NCBI GenBank assembly: GCA_036172665.1
Contig: CM069877.1
Location: forward strand, 12,234,501-12,298,500
DNA length: 64,000 nucleotides
Reading direction: 5' to 3'
Origin: Prosopocoilus inquinatus
Lineage: Eukaryota; Arthropoda; Insecta; Coleoptera; Lucanidae
The notes under the pieces are model-generated. The model was not told the origin of the DNA and made no database searches. It saw only the letters and a program-made list of their open reading frames with translations. Both the position numbers and the translations under genes were made by a program. This document shows, one piece after another, positions 30,953 through 45,900 of this stretch. The first letter of the stretch is position 1, and every line of letters starts with the position of its first letter.

Positions 30953-33900
30953 CTAAAACAAATTTAAAAGAAAAAAAAGCGTAATTTTATTTTCTTGAAG
31001 AAATCGTTTATGCATTTTCTTCAATCACGCGCAAGAAACCGGTATTCTAGTTTAAATTAAATTATAATCGCAACGCTTCGTCAGTTCGCTCGACCGCGAA
31101 CTTTCGGTGACCGGGAAACACCTGCATCCGTTTTGGAACACGAAGGCAGTGACGGAAAGTCTAATTTGTTTAAAATCTCTGCGAATTCAGTTCCATTACC
31201 CTCTGTATCGAGTTCGAAATTTGTTACATTATTCCTAATTAAAAAAAGCAATCTTTGCTTGACTATTAAAATTGGAAATAGTTTAAATAAAAAATGAAAT
31301 TATAATCGGAACTACCGTTACTTTGCTCGACCGTGACTTTTCGGTGACTGGGAAATACCTGCATCCGTTTTGGAACACGAAGGCAGTGACGGAAAGTCTA
31401 ATTTATTTAAAATTTCTGCGACTTCATTTCCATTACACTCTGTATCGAGTTCAAAATTTGTTACATTATTCCTAATTAAAAAAAAGTAATCTTTGAATGA
31501 CTATTAAAATTGGAAATAGTTTAAATAAAAAATGAAATTATAATCGGAACGTACCGTCAGTTTGCTCGACCGTGACTTTTCGGTGACCGGGAAACACCTG
31601 CATCTGTTTTGGAACATGAAGGCAGTGACGAAAGTCTAATTTGTTTAATATTTCTGCGATTTCAGTTCCATTACGCTCTATATCGAGTTCAAAATTTGTT
31701 ACATTATTCCTAATTAAAAAAAGCAATCTTTGCTTGACTATTAAAATTGGAAATAGTTTAAATAAAAAATGAAATTATAATCGGGACGTACCGTCAGTTT
31801 GCTCGACCGTGGCTTTTCGGTGACCGGGAAACATCTCCATCCGTTTTGGAACAGGAAGACAGTAGCGAAGGTTTAGTGTTATATAAAATTTCTGCGATTT
31901 CAGTTCCGTTACACTCTGTATCGAGTTCAAAATTACGTTACGTTAATTAAAAAAAATCAATCTTTGATTGTTTTTAAGAAATAATACAACTGCAACATCA
32001 TAGTCAACTTCAGTTTCGCAACACCCTGTATAATTTGATTCTTCAAGTTTAAAAAAAATGTCCTGTTCATTACAGCAATTTCAACTGTCGATGTCAGTTC
32101 GGTAACTGCCCATATATAATTTCTTTTTGTCTCAAAATGGATGAGTTTTAGAACGCAGATGTGTTACAGAAGTCGACCCTAGTCCGATTAAAATTGTACG
32201 AAAATAGTTTTGAAACGTTAAACTGACAATATCAAAATTGGAAATAGTTTACAAAAAAAATGAAATTATCATCGAAACGTTCCGATGTCAGTTCGCTCGA
32301 CCGCGACCTTTCGGTGACCGGGAAACACCTGCATCCGTTTTGGAACACGAAGGCAATGAAGAAGGTCTACTTTGTGCAAAATTTCTGCGATTTCAGTTCC
32401 GTTACACTCTGTATCGAGTTCAAAATTTGTTACGTTAATTAAAAAAAAAAATCTTTGAGTGTTTTTAAAAATAATATAACCACGATATCACAGTTTGGTA
32501 ACACCCTGTATAATTTTTTCCTTCAAGTTTTTAAAAAAATGTCTTCTATTCATTACAGCAATTTTAACTGTTGATGTCAGTTCGGGAACTACTCGTATAT
32601 AAATTCTTTTTTTTTTTTCCAAATTGAAAGTTTTATTACAACGTAGATGTGTTAGTCGCTGCACATTTGTATTTTACTGAATGGTTGTTATTTGTGGATT
32701 TGTAAAAAAAAAGTTTCGGCTTGGTAACACCCTGTACGGTGGAACCTTTTGTTTCACTGTACAATTTTTAAAGTCTCATTTTGTTACCTACCACATAAAA
32801 AAATGTGCAAATATTTTATTTAAACTAATTTTAAAATTTTCTAAAATTTCTGTGACTTAGTGAGAACTTCAAGTCAAGTAATATTTGTGGATTTGTAAAA
32901 GCTTCAGTTCGGTAAAACCCTGTATAGTAGACACATTAGTTTTATTCTGTTAATAAAGTCATGTTCTTTTCCTTGTGTGTAATATTGGCGGTTTTATAAA
33001 TCAGTTTGGTAACACCCTGTATTACATAGTTATCTATTAATTAGATTAAAAAAATTGCAGTTTTATTTTGCTGACTAATTTTGAGAATTTTTTATTTTCG
33101 TTAGCGATACTTGCGGTTTTATGAATGACTTGTGTTCAGTAATACCCCATACAGAATGGGGGGAATAATTTTTAATTAAAACAAATATAAAATAAAAATA
33201 AAAATTTGTTAATTATGGCAAATTTATATTTGTCCGAGTGATATTTGTGGATTTGTAAAAAGCTTCAGCTCGGTAAAACCCTGTATCAGTACACACATTT
33301 GTTTGGTTTTAAAATTTACCGAATACAGAAAATCCAAATTTTTAATTAAAACAAATATAAAATAAAAAAAATTAAAACCTGTTAATTATGACAATTTATA
33401 TTTGCCGAGTGATGTTTGTGAATTTGTAAAAGCTCCAGCTCCAATTTTTAATTTTCTTTAGCGATATTTAGGGTTTTATGAATGACTTGTGTTCAGTAAT
33501 ACCCTGTACAGAAAATCCAAATTTTTTATTAAAACAAATATAAAATAATATAAAAAATATAAAAATAAAAAAGATTTAAAACTTGTTAATTACGGCAAAT
33601 TTATATTTGCCCGAGTGATATTCGTGGATTCGTAAAATGCTTCAGCTCGGTAAAACAGTGTACAGTAGACACATTAGTTTCATTTTGTTAATTACAACAA
33701 TCTTCTTAGCGGTTATAAATGACATTACTCACCGTATTATACAGGGTGTAACTTTAACGAGAGTCCAAACGTCAAGGGCTAGTTCCTCACGTCGAATTAT
33801 GAAAAAAAGTTCATATAAACATATGTCGGCAAGCGCGTAGTTTCTGAGATACAGGGTCCGGAAAAAGGTTGGGAAACTTTTTTGTTGTCGATTTCTCAGA

Positions 33901-36900
33901 AAAAATTATTCTTTATGACAGTTCCCGCATCTTCCCAAACCTAAAATACACTTGCCAAAATCTAAATATCTATCGTCATATACCGAGGAGATCAAAATGT
34001 TTGAAATCGACGTAAGAGTAAAGTACCTTTATTTTTCAATATACGCGAAACGATATTTGGGAAAGTTGTTCGGGAAAGTGATGAGATTTCAAATACGAAA
34101 TCGTGGCTGCCTACGATGATTTTGTTATATCTCAGAAACTAGGCGTTTGCGGGCCTATGTTTATATAAACTTTTTTTCCTATTTCGGTGTGAGGAACTGA
34201 CCCTTAAAGTTTGGCCCCTCATTAAAGTTACACCCTGTATAGTTACTAGTTTTAATTAAAAAAGTTCTATTCTGCTGACTGACTCCGAGAATTTTTAATT
34301 TTCGTCAGTGACGCTTGGACTTTTATGAATGACTTTCTTGTTCAGTAATACCCTATACAGGGTGTCCAAATTTTTAATTAAAACAATAAGAAATAAGAAA
34401 AATTTAAACTTGTTAATTATGGCAAATTTATATTTGCCCGAGGGATGTTCGTGGATTTCTAAAAGGCTTCAGCTCGGTAAAACCCTGTACAGTAAACGTT
34501 TCCGTTTGATTTTAAATTTTTTCAAAAGCTTCATTTTGTGACTTACAACAAATTTTTATTTCTCCAAGTAATGCTGGTGGTTTTATAAAAGACTTCACTT
34601 TGATAACACCCTGTATAAACCAAATAAGTTTATACAGGGTGTTATATAGTTTAAATAAAAAATGAAATTAAAATCGGAACGTTCCGTCAGTTTACTCGAC
34701 CGTGACCTTTCGATGACCAGGAAACACCTGCATCCGTTTTGGAACACGAAGGCAGTGACGAAAATCTAATTTGTGCAAAATTTCTGCGATTTCAGTTCCG
34801 TTACACTCTGTCTGTGACTTCACTTTGATAACACCCTGTATAAACTTATTTGGTTTAATAATAAAGAAAAAACAAATACTGACTGCATGAGATTTGCATT
34901 TTTCTTATAAATGACCTCAGTTCAGTAGCACCCTATACATACATATTTAACTTATTACATAGACATTCATGCCTTACTCGTTATATTTTGTCGGAAATCT
35001 AATTTCAGCCACCCTGTATGTACAAAAGAACGGATCGATTATTCATGGTTTACGGACAGAACATGAATCATCTGAAATCGAAATAGATTATGTAATACAG
35101 GGTGGTACGCAACTTCGTTATTTCAATCGCAAGTCTCCAGAAGCGAAAACTTCAGGAAACTTGCTTTTATGTTTAAATAATTAATACCTACTGAAGTTCG
35201 CAGACGCACTTTCAGATATACAGGGTGTGGCAATTAAGCATTGTTTTTTTTTTCGTCTTAAAATAAAACTTCTTTCTTTACTTTTATGCAGAGAACTTTG
35301 CCAATGAATGGCTGAGTAAATGACCAACACCGGCCAGTCTCAGATAATAAAATTAATCGCCTTTCCTTCGATGCAGAAATGAGTGCAGCAAGTGATTGCT
35401 TTGTTTGCCGCCGCCGATTGCCTTTTTCTTCTGGGCTGAGGTGAAGCGAAATGTCAAGGATGCTGGGGCGTATAAAACAATCGTGCACTGATCCCGAAAG
35501 AAAGAGAGAAAGTAAATGACGGAAGCAAGATTTTTCTTTTGTTTATTTGTCAAGTGTCATTTCCAGAGAAACAAAAATGTCGCGCAGCAGGTTAACAAAT
35601 GATTGTTGTGAAAATTAAGAAGAAAAAGACTCGACGCTTGTCAAAATTGTGAATGCAAAAAAGAAAACAGATGTTCGACGAGTACACGCTAAAACGAAGT
35701 GAAAAAAAAGAATGGAAACGAAAAGAATGGAACGAGCAATAAATAAAAGAAGATCGACTCTGTTTGAAAATTAGGGGACAAAGGAAACCACTCAAAAGTT
35801 AGGAAAATGAATTCGAACCAGAAAGAACCAAAGAAACAAAAATGTTACACGGCAAGTTAACAAATGATTGTAGTGAAAATTGAAAAAAAAAAGACTGTCG
35901 CTTGTCAAAAATATAAATGCAAAAAAACAGATGTTCGACGAATATCTGTTAAAAAGAAGTGAAAGAAAAACGGAAACGTAAACGTAAAAAGAATAGAACG
36001 AGTGAAAAATCAAAGAAAATCGACTCTGTTCAAAAATTAGGGGGCAAAGGAAACTACGCAAATGATAGGAAAATTAATTCGAACCAGAGGGACAAGAGAG
36101 GACAAAAACAAAACCTCAACGAGAGACAAATGAAGGGAATACAATTCTAAAACCGCCAACATTCATCCGATTGACATATAAATCAGGGAAACAAAAGAAA
36201 ATCGAAGACAAGCAACATCCAACTTCTTTCGAAGTTCTTTTATTCTATTTCTTAATAATTAGCATCTTTTTTTTGACGTTTCATGTAATTCAGATTGACG
36301 AATAAATACCATTATTATTATCCAATTTTTCAATCGCTTTTTATAATTTTCAAACAATCCTTTATTATTTATTTCATTCGTTGCATTTTGTTAATATTTC
36401 TTTCAGTTATATTTTGTTTTTCATTGGAAATTTTAATTTTTATTATTACTTTAGAGCCTTTGGCAGTTCTTGTGATTTGCAAAAACGCATTTCTCCTCTT
36501 TTTTCTTTCGTCATGGTTTAGTTTCTTTAGGATTTTGTTGGCAATTGAAACAAAAAATATTAAAAAAAAAATTGGAAAAATATTTCCAAGGCCAAGCCAA
36601 TTGAAAAGCGAACTGAACGAATTAAGAGGAAGAATTAATTTAAAAAAATTAAAATGCAGAGTAAAAAAAAAAATTTTTTAAAAATTTAAAAAAAATAAAA
36701 TCGAGAAAAATGAAAATAAAGACAAATACATTTCAAGGTCAACCTAACCTAGAATTAACGTAAGTTAAGCAAAAATTTAAACAAAAATGGAAAAAAAGTA
36801 AAATTTGCAACTGAACCTAGCCTAAGTGAAACAAAAAAATTAAAACGAAAAGAGGTTAAAAATTAAAAAAAATATTTACAATAAAAATTGAGAAAAATGA

Positions 36901-39900
36901 AGAGAATAAAAACAGATCAGCAAACTCAAGGAAAGTATTAAAAAAGAAATCATGAAAAATTAAAACGCAAAAAGGCTAAAAATTGAAAATTTAGAAAAAT
37001 TAAAATTGAGAAAAATGAAAAATTAAAAACTGAGAAACACGTTCCAAGGTTCTAACCCAAGCGGAATGAACTAAGTCAAACCAACCCAAGTGAAGCGAAC
37101 CTAAGCAAGGAAAGAATTTTAGAAAAAAAAATATTACAAATGTAACCATAACAAAAATTAAAATATTTAAAAAATCGAATAAAATAGAAATTGTAAAAAA
37201 ATGGAAAAGAAATCTAAAAGAAAAAAATGGCAACGTAAAAACTAAAATAAAAATATTAAAAAAAACAGTAAAAATAGTTCCAATGCCAAGTCAACTGAAG
37301 CTAACCTATATAAACCAAACGAATTAAAAGGAAGAATTAATTTTAAAAAATAAAAAATAAAACACAGAAATGTTGAAAGTTAAAAATTGAAAAGGGATAA
37401 AATAAACTTAGAAACAAAAATACAAAAATTAAAGAAATACGCATACAATAAAAATTTCTTTAAAAAATCGAATTAAATAGAAGTTATAAATAAATTTGAA
37501 AAAAAATAGTGACGTAAAAACTGAAACGGAAATCAGTAAAAATTGTTTCAGTTTCAAGGCCAACATAATTGAAGCTAATGTAAATGAAGCGAACCAATTG
37601 AACAAAAAAATATGAAAAATTAAAAAGGTTGAAAATTGTAAAAAATAAAATTTAAGAAATTAGTTTCGAAGTCAACTCAGTTCAAGTGAAGCGAAGCTAA
37701 TCCAAGGGAAGTGAACTTAGCGAAAACAGTCAGAGGAAAAAATATAAAAGAAATAGAAAAAGGAAAAAAACAACAAACTTGGGGAAAATTAAAGGAGTAC
37801 GAATTTCAAGGTCAACCCAACCTAACAAAGCTGAACCCAAACAAACCGAAAACAATAAGAGAATTTTTAAGAAATGTAACATTAAAAAAAATTTACCAAC
37901 TTCAAGCAAAAATTTAAAAAGGGAACCTAGGCGAAGTCAACCCAAGAAAAGCTTTTTTTAAATTAGAAAAAGGAAAAATAAGAAATTGAGAAAAAATACA
38001 AAAACAAAAGAAATTAAAAATTAAAGATAAGCGCGTCAAGGTCAGTCAAAATAAATTGAACCTGGAGGAGTCCAACCCAACAAGAGAGATTAAAAAGAAA
38101 TTAAAAGAACCATTAAAAAAGATTGGACAGGTTAAAGGTTAAAAAAATATATAAAATTAAAAGACATTAATTGAATTGAAAGAAAAAGAATAAAAAACGC
38201 AAAAAAACTATAGAGAAGCGAAACTAAGCAACGAAAGGCTTCTTAAAGTCCCATTCTAATGCCATACCAAACGTGAAAATACATTTAATTATACATCAGA
38301 ATGTGACTTTTATTTTTAATTTTTAGTTAAGTTAAAATTTAAACATAGATGTAAAAAAAGCAAAATTTGTTTCAAATTCAACGCAACTGAAGCTAGCCTA
38401 AGTGAAACAAAAAAATTAAAAATTAAAACGAAAAGAGGTTAAGAATAAAAAAAAAATATTTACAATAAAAATTGAGAAAAATGAAGAAAATAAAAACAGA
38501 TCAGCAAAGCCAAGGAAAGTATTAAAAAAAAAGAAATCATGAAAAATTAAAAAGCAAAAATGTTAAAAATAAAAAAAATTAATTCAGAAAAATTAAAATT
38601 GAAAAAAAAAATTAAATAATAAAAACACAGGAACACGTTCCAAGGTCAACCTAACCCAAGCGAAGTGAACGTAAGTTAAAGACAACCCAAATGAAGCGAA
38701 CCTAAGCACGGAAAGAAATAAAGTCACATTCTAGTGTCAACGTGAAAATATATTAATTTATACATTAGAATGTGACTTTTATTTTAATTTTTAAGTTAAG
38801 AGTTAAAATTTAACAAAGATGCAAAAAAGTAAGATTCGTTTCAAACTCGACCCACCTGAAGCTAGCCTAAGTGAAACAAAACTAAGGAAAGTATAAAAAC
38901 AAGAAGACACAAAAAATTAAAACGCATAAAGGTTAAGATTAAAAAAAAATTCAAAAATATTTAAAATAATTAAAATTGAGAAAAATGGAAAAAAAAACAG
39001 ATGAACACGTTGCAAGGTCAATCTAACCCCAAGTAGACGTGAACGTAAGTTAAGTCAACCCAAGTGAAGCGAACCCAAGAGCAAGAAAAGAATGGGACAG
39101 TCACATTCTAATGTCATAGCAAACGTGAAAATACATTTAATTATACATCAGAACGTGACTTTTATTTCTAATTTTTAAGTTAAGTTAAAATTTAAACAAA
39201 GATGTGAAAAAAAGTAAAATTTGTTTCAAATTCAACGCAACTGAACCTAGCCTATGTGAAACAAAAAAACAAAAAATTAAAACGAAAAGAGGTTAGGAAT
39301 AAAAAAAATATTTACAATAAAAATTGAGAAAAATGAAGAAAATAAAAACAGATCAGCAAACCCAAGGAAAGTATTAAAAAAGAAATCATGAAAAATTAAA
39401 AATTTGTTTCAAATTCCACCCAAGTGAAGCGAACCTAAGCATGGAAAGAGTTCTATAGTCACACTCTAGTGTCAACGTGAAAATACATTAATTTATACAT
39501 CAGAATGTGACTTTTTTCTTAATTTTTAAGTTAAGAGTTAAAATTTAACAAAGTTGCAAAAATAAAATAAAATTTGTTTCAAACTCGACCCACCTGAAGT
39601 TAGCCTAAGTGAAACAAACCTAAGGAAAGTTTAAAAAAAGAAGTCACAAGAAATTACAACGCAAAAGGGTTAAGAATTTGAAAAAAATCATAAAAAATTG
39701 GAATAATTAAAATTGAGAAAAATGAAAAAAATAAAAACAGATGAACACGTTCCAAGGTCAACCTAAGCCCAAGTTGGCGCGAACGTAAGTTAAGCCAAAC
39801 CAAGTGAAGCGAACCCAAGAGCAAGAAAAGAATGTCTACCCGTCACATTCTAATGTCGCAGCAAACATGAAAATACATTCATTTATACATCAGATTGTGA

Positions 39901-42900
39901 CTGTATCCATTAAATGTGTAAATCACATTCTAATATCATAGTAAACGTGAAAATACATTTAATTTATACAACAGAATGTGACTTTATTTTAAAGCCTCTT
40001 TTGTTCGATTATGAGACCCCGCCTTAGTATTAATAAGTATCAACACTGTTGATGTCAAAAAAATTATTCTCAATCTCATTTTTTTTGTTTTTCATTGTTT
40101 CCATCTGGTGGCCGAATTTCATAATGCATTTTTTTTAAAAGCTCAGGTTACAAAACCTAACCTAAGAAAAATAAATTTTTTTGACATCAACATTGTTGGT
40201 ATTGAAGGTTTCTGCGTCTGAATTTTCATACTGTATAGTTGATGGCATTGATGCTATAGGGTAGTGACACCCTGTATAGTAAATAAAATATTATGCAGGC
40301 CGTTTAAAACGTTGATTTAAATAAATTTGGGGGTCGAAGAGTTCAAACAATGAATTCATTGTTCCTCAAGGCGACGAAAACGATTGTTAATTAATTGATA
40401 GTCACGTGACACCAACGTAACCAAGGCCGACGTGATGAATATTTTAAAAGCGATCGCTAATCTGTTTCCTATCGAACTCCTGTGGGGGTAGAGGGGGGCG
40501 CTTTCAATTTAATAGTTAAATAGCCTCACCTGATGATGTTTTCGTATTCCTTGTCGCGTCCTTTCGAGTCCCTCCAACGCCTGTACATCACCGACGCGTC
40601 CACGTTGGCAGGACTGAATGTGTTGGGTTCGTTGAGCAGCGAGATGACGCTCAAGAGGATGGTGCGTACGTTCTGTGTGGGGTTCCAGCGCTCGCAGGGG
40701 AGTTCCCCTGATTGCGGATCGTCCACTGGAGGGTGTAAAATGCTGATGCACAGGTCACCGTTCTGAAACGAGAAAAAAAAAATTAGATTCGATCGTTTTG
40801 CTTGCCAAGACTTGGACACCCGGTACATCCTCATGATGTTGAATGAAACAAAATTAAAAATAAGCCGATGGGCGTATCATTTTCCTCAGAGCGAGCAATT
40901 TGCATGGGACTCCCGATACATACTATGTATTACATACCCTGATTACGTAAGAGGAATATGAATTGGGTTTGACTTTTTGCTCTTGAGGCTAGGACTGGGA
41001 CACCTGGTATTATATCTTAGATCCTTAAAGTTCTTTTGAATGAAACAAAATCAAATAACCCAAAGCGCGTTTTATTTTCCTCGGAGCGAGCAATCTGTGT
41101 GGGACACCCGATACTTGCCCCCGGTCACGTAAGAGGAAGAGGAAATCGATCTAATAACGGTTTTACGCAACTCCACGTTGCAAAATGATTGGGCAACGCG
41201 AGTCCGACTCTGCGTAATTATTACAAGGATGTGTAGACGGCCTTACGTAAATCAAACTGCCCGATTGGTTTCGGATTGCGCAATTTTATAAGAGTTGCAG
41301 AATTTCAAATACGAGGCCGCGGCTTTAGTAGTCGTTTTTGCAACAAAAACAAAGGAACGGTTGTGCCTTACTTAACGAACAAATTATACAGGGTGTAACT
41401 TTTTTACGAGGGAACAAACGATTTCAGTTCCGTTACACTCTGCATCGAGTTCAAAATTTGCTACGTTAATTAAAAAAAAAAATCTTTGAGTGTTTTTAAA
41501 ATATTCATTTGTTTAACTGACATATCTATTGTCCATGTATATCTCTTTTATGTACTATGGCAATTTGATAAATAAATTTATTATTATTATAAAAATAATA
41601 TAACCAGGATATCACAGTTTGGTAACACCCTGTATAATTCTTTCCTTCAAGTTTTAAAAAAATGTGGTCTGTTCATTACAGCAATTTGAACTGTCGATGT
41701 CAGTTCGGGAACTACCCGTATATAATTTCTTTTTGTCTCAAAATTGATGAGTTTTAGATCGTCGAACAGAAGTCGACCCTCGTCCGGTAAAAGTTGTACG
41801 AAAATAATTTTTAAATATTAAACTAATACTATCAAAATTTGAAGTAGTTTAAATAAAAAATGAAATTATAATCGAAACGTTCCGGTGTCAGTTCGCCCGA
41901 CCGCGACCTTTCGGTGACCGGGAAACACCTGCATCCGGTTTCAAACACGAAGGCAATGAAGAAGAGGTCTAATTTGTGCAAAATTTCTACGATTTCAGTT
42001 CCGTTACACTCTGTATCGAGTTCAAAATTACGTTACGTTAATTAAAAAAAAATCAATTTTTGATTGTTTTTAAAAAATAATACAACTGCAACATCACAGT
42101 CAACTTCAGTTTCGCAACACCTTGTATAATTTGATTCTTCAAGTTTCTTTCTAAAAAAAATGTTCTGTTCATTACAGCTATTGCAATTGCCGATGTCAGT
42201 TCGGTAACTGCCCGTATATAATTTCTTTTTGTCTCAAAATGGATGAGTTTTAGAGCGCAGATGTGTTACAGACGTCGACCCTAGTCCGATTAAAATTGTA
42301 CGAAAATAGTTTTGAAACGTTAAACTGACAATATCAAAATTGGAAATAGTTTAACAAAAAAAAAATGAAATTATAATCGGAACGTTCCGGTGTCAGTTCG
42401 CTCGACCGCGACCTTTCGGTGACCGGGAAACTCCTGCATCCGGTTTCAAACACGAAGGCATTGAAGAAGGTCTAATTTGTGCAAAATTTCTGCGATTTCA
42501 GTTCCGTTACACTCTGTATCGAGTTCAAAATTTGTTACGTTAATTAAAAAAAAAATCTTTGAGTGTTTTTAAAAATAATATAACCACGATATCACAGTTT
42601 GGTAACACCCTGTATAATTTTTTCCTTCAAGTTTTTAAAAAAATGTGTTCTATTCATTACAGCAATTTCAACTGTCGATGTCTGTTCGGGAACTACTCGT
42701 ATCTAAATTTTTTTTTTTTCTTTTTCAAAATTGCAAGTTTTATTAGAACGTAGATGTGTTAGTTGCTGCACATTTGTATTTACTGAATGGTTGTTATTTG
42801 TGGATTTGTAAAAAAAAGTTTCGGCTTAGTAACACCCTGTACGGTGGAACCTTTTGTTTCACTTACAATTTTTAAAGTTTCATTTTGTTACCTACCACAA

Positions 42901-45900
42901 TTTCTTATTGTTCGGTAACACCCCACATAAAAAAATGTGCAAACATTTAATTTAAACTCATTTTAAAGATTTCTAAAATTTCTGTTACTGAGAACTTACG
43001 TTTGTCAAGCAATATTTGTGGATTTGTAAAAGCTTCAGTTCGGTAAAACCCTGTATAGTAGACACATTAGTTTTATTCTGTTAATAACGTCATGTTCTTT
43101 TCCTTGTGTGTAATATTGGCGGTTTTATAAATCAGTTTGGTAACATCCTGTATTACATAGTTATCTATTAATTAGATTAAAAAAAATGCAGTTTTATTTT
43201 GCTGACTAATTTTGAGAATTTTTTATTTTCGTTAGCGATACTTGCGGTTTTATGAATGACTTGTGTTCAGTAATACCCCATAGAGAATGTCCAAATTTTT
43301 AATTAAAACAAATATAAAATAAAAATAAAAATAAAAACTTGTTAATTATGGCAAATTTATATTTGCCCGAATGATATTTGTGGATTTGTAAAAAGCTTCA
43401 GCTCGGTAAAACCCTGTACACACATTTGTTTGGTTTTAAAATTTACCCAATAAAGAAAATTCAAATTTTTAATTAAAACAAATACAAAATAAAAAAAGAT
43501 TTAAAACTTCTTAATTATGACAATTTATATTTGCCCGGGTGATATTTGTGAATTTGTAAAAACACCAGCTCGGTAAAACCCTGTATTAGTTTCATTTCCT
43601 TAATTACAACAATCTTCTTAGAGGTTATAAATGACATTAGTTTGGTAATACCCCATATTATACAGGGTGTAACTTTAGTGAGAGGACAAACATGATGGGC
43701 TAGTTCCCCACGTCGAATTATGAAAAAAAGTTCATATAAACATATGTCGGCAAGCGCATAGTTTCTAAGATACAGGGTCCAAAAAAAAGTTGGAAAACTT
43801 TTTGTTATCGATTTCTCAGAAAAAAATATTCTTTATGAAAGTTCCCGCATCGTCCCAAATCTAAAGTACACTTGTCAAAATTTGAATATCTATCGTCATA
43901 TACCGAGGAGATCGAAATGTTTGAAATCGACGTAAGAGTAAAGTACCTTTATTTTTCAAGATGCGCGAAAACGTTATTTAGGAAAGTTGTTCGAGAAAGT
44001 GTTAAGATCTCAAATATGAAATCGTAGCTGCCCACGATGATTTTTGTTATATCTCGGAAACTATGCGTTTGCGGTCCTATGTTTATATAAACTTTTTTTC
44101 TTATTTCGGTGTGAGCAACTGACCCTTAAAGTTTGGCCCCACTTTAAAGTTACACCCTGTATAGTTACTAGTTTTAATTGGAAAAGTTTTATTTTGCTGA
44201 CTGACTCCGAGAATTTTTAATTTTCGTTAGTGACTCTTGGGAGTTTTATGAATGATTTTCTTGTTCAATAATACTCTGTACAGGATGTCCAAATTTTTTA
44301 TTAATTAAAACAATAAAATTTTCTATAAAATAAAAATGATATGAAACTTCTTAATTATGACAATTTATAAATGCCCGAGTGATATTTGTGAATTTGTAAA
44401 AGCTCCAGCTCGGTAAAACCCTGTATTAGTTTCATTTTGTTAATTACGACAATTTTTTTTTCTTAATGTTGGTAATATTGTTGGTTTTATAAATGACATC
44501 AGTCTGGTAACACCCTACACGCATAGTTTCTAGTTTTAATTAGAAAAAAAACTGAAAAGTATTTTGCTGACTGACTTTGTGAATTTTTAATTTTCTTTAG
44601 CGATACTTAGGGTTTTATGAATGACATGTGTTCAGTAATACCCTGTACAGAAAATCCAAATTTTTAATTAAAACAAATATAAAATAAGAACGATTTACAA
44701 CTTGTTAATTACGACAAATTTATATTTGCCCGAGTGATATTTGTGGATTTGTAAAAAGCTTCAGCTCGCGTAAAACCGGTTATAGGAGACACATTACTTT
44801 CATTTTGGCAATTACGACAATCTTTTTCTTATTGGGAGTAATTATTAGCGGTTACAAATGACATTAGTTTGGTAACACCCTATATTATACAGGGTGTAAC
44901 TTTTACGAGAGGACAAACATCAAGAGCTAGTTCCTCACATCGAATTATGAGAAAAAGTTCATATAAACATATGTCGGCAAGTGCGTAGTTTCTGAGATAC
45001 AGGGTCCGGAAAAAAGTTGGGAAACTTTTTTGTTATCGATTTCTCAGAAAAATTTATTCTTTATAAAAGTTCCCACATCGTCCCTAACCTAAAACACACT
45101 TGTCAAAATCTGAATATCTATCGTCATATACCGAGGAGATCGAAATGTTTGAAATCGACGTAAGAGTAAAGTACCTTTACTTTTCAAGATACACGGAAAT
45201 GACATTTAGGAAAGTTGCTCCGGAAAATTATGGGATTCCAAATATGACATCGTGGCCACCTGCGACGATTTTGTTATATCTCAGAAACCATGCGTTTGCG
45301 GACCTATGTTTATATAAACTTTTTTTCATATTTCGGTGTGAGGAACTGGCGCTTAAAGTTTGGCCCCTCATTAACCATACACCCTATATTATTCAAAAAA
45401 AAAAAAAAAAAAACGGAAACAAACCACAAAAGGAAAATTAGTTTTGTTGACACATTGACAAAGTTAACAACTCGCATTTTCCGTTTTCCCCGCGAAATTT
45501 ATTTTTCTTTATACAGAGTGTCCCAGCAGGCAATATTGTCACGACCCTGGAAAATTTGGGGGTCGCTTTATGGCAATATCACGATAAGTACTGAAGCAAA
45601 TAATAAATAAAAATTGAAATCTTCCTGTGATCGAACGCAGTATGTACCTGTACGAAATTAGCTTCCTGTCTGTCGCCAAGTTATTTTGAGTTTATAAGTA
45701 ACATAAAGTCGCACGCTGTTTGCAATTTCGTTCCGTCGCGTCGCGTCGCGTCGTCATCGTTTACGTGGGCGACGAACACTTTGTAAACACGAAAATTAAA
45801 CTAAGTTTATAAAGGAGGGGAAAAATAATTGTTCAAACACAAACATATAAGAATTTACATTTTTTATCAATCCGGGGGAGGGGTCCACAATCAGTTAATC

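Noticed and set aside
40533..40766. Plus-strand frame over UBE2R exon 3, and the similar one over exon 4 (30688-30891)
   Set aside because: These are antisense shadows of strongly conserved coding exons.
45100..45441. 113-codon frame in a foldback element
   Set aside because: It is open only in one of three copies and crosses the element's end into a poly(A) run.
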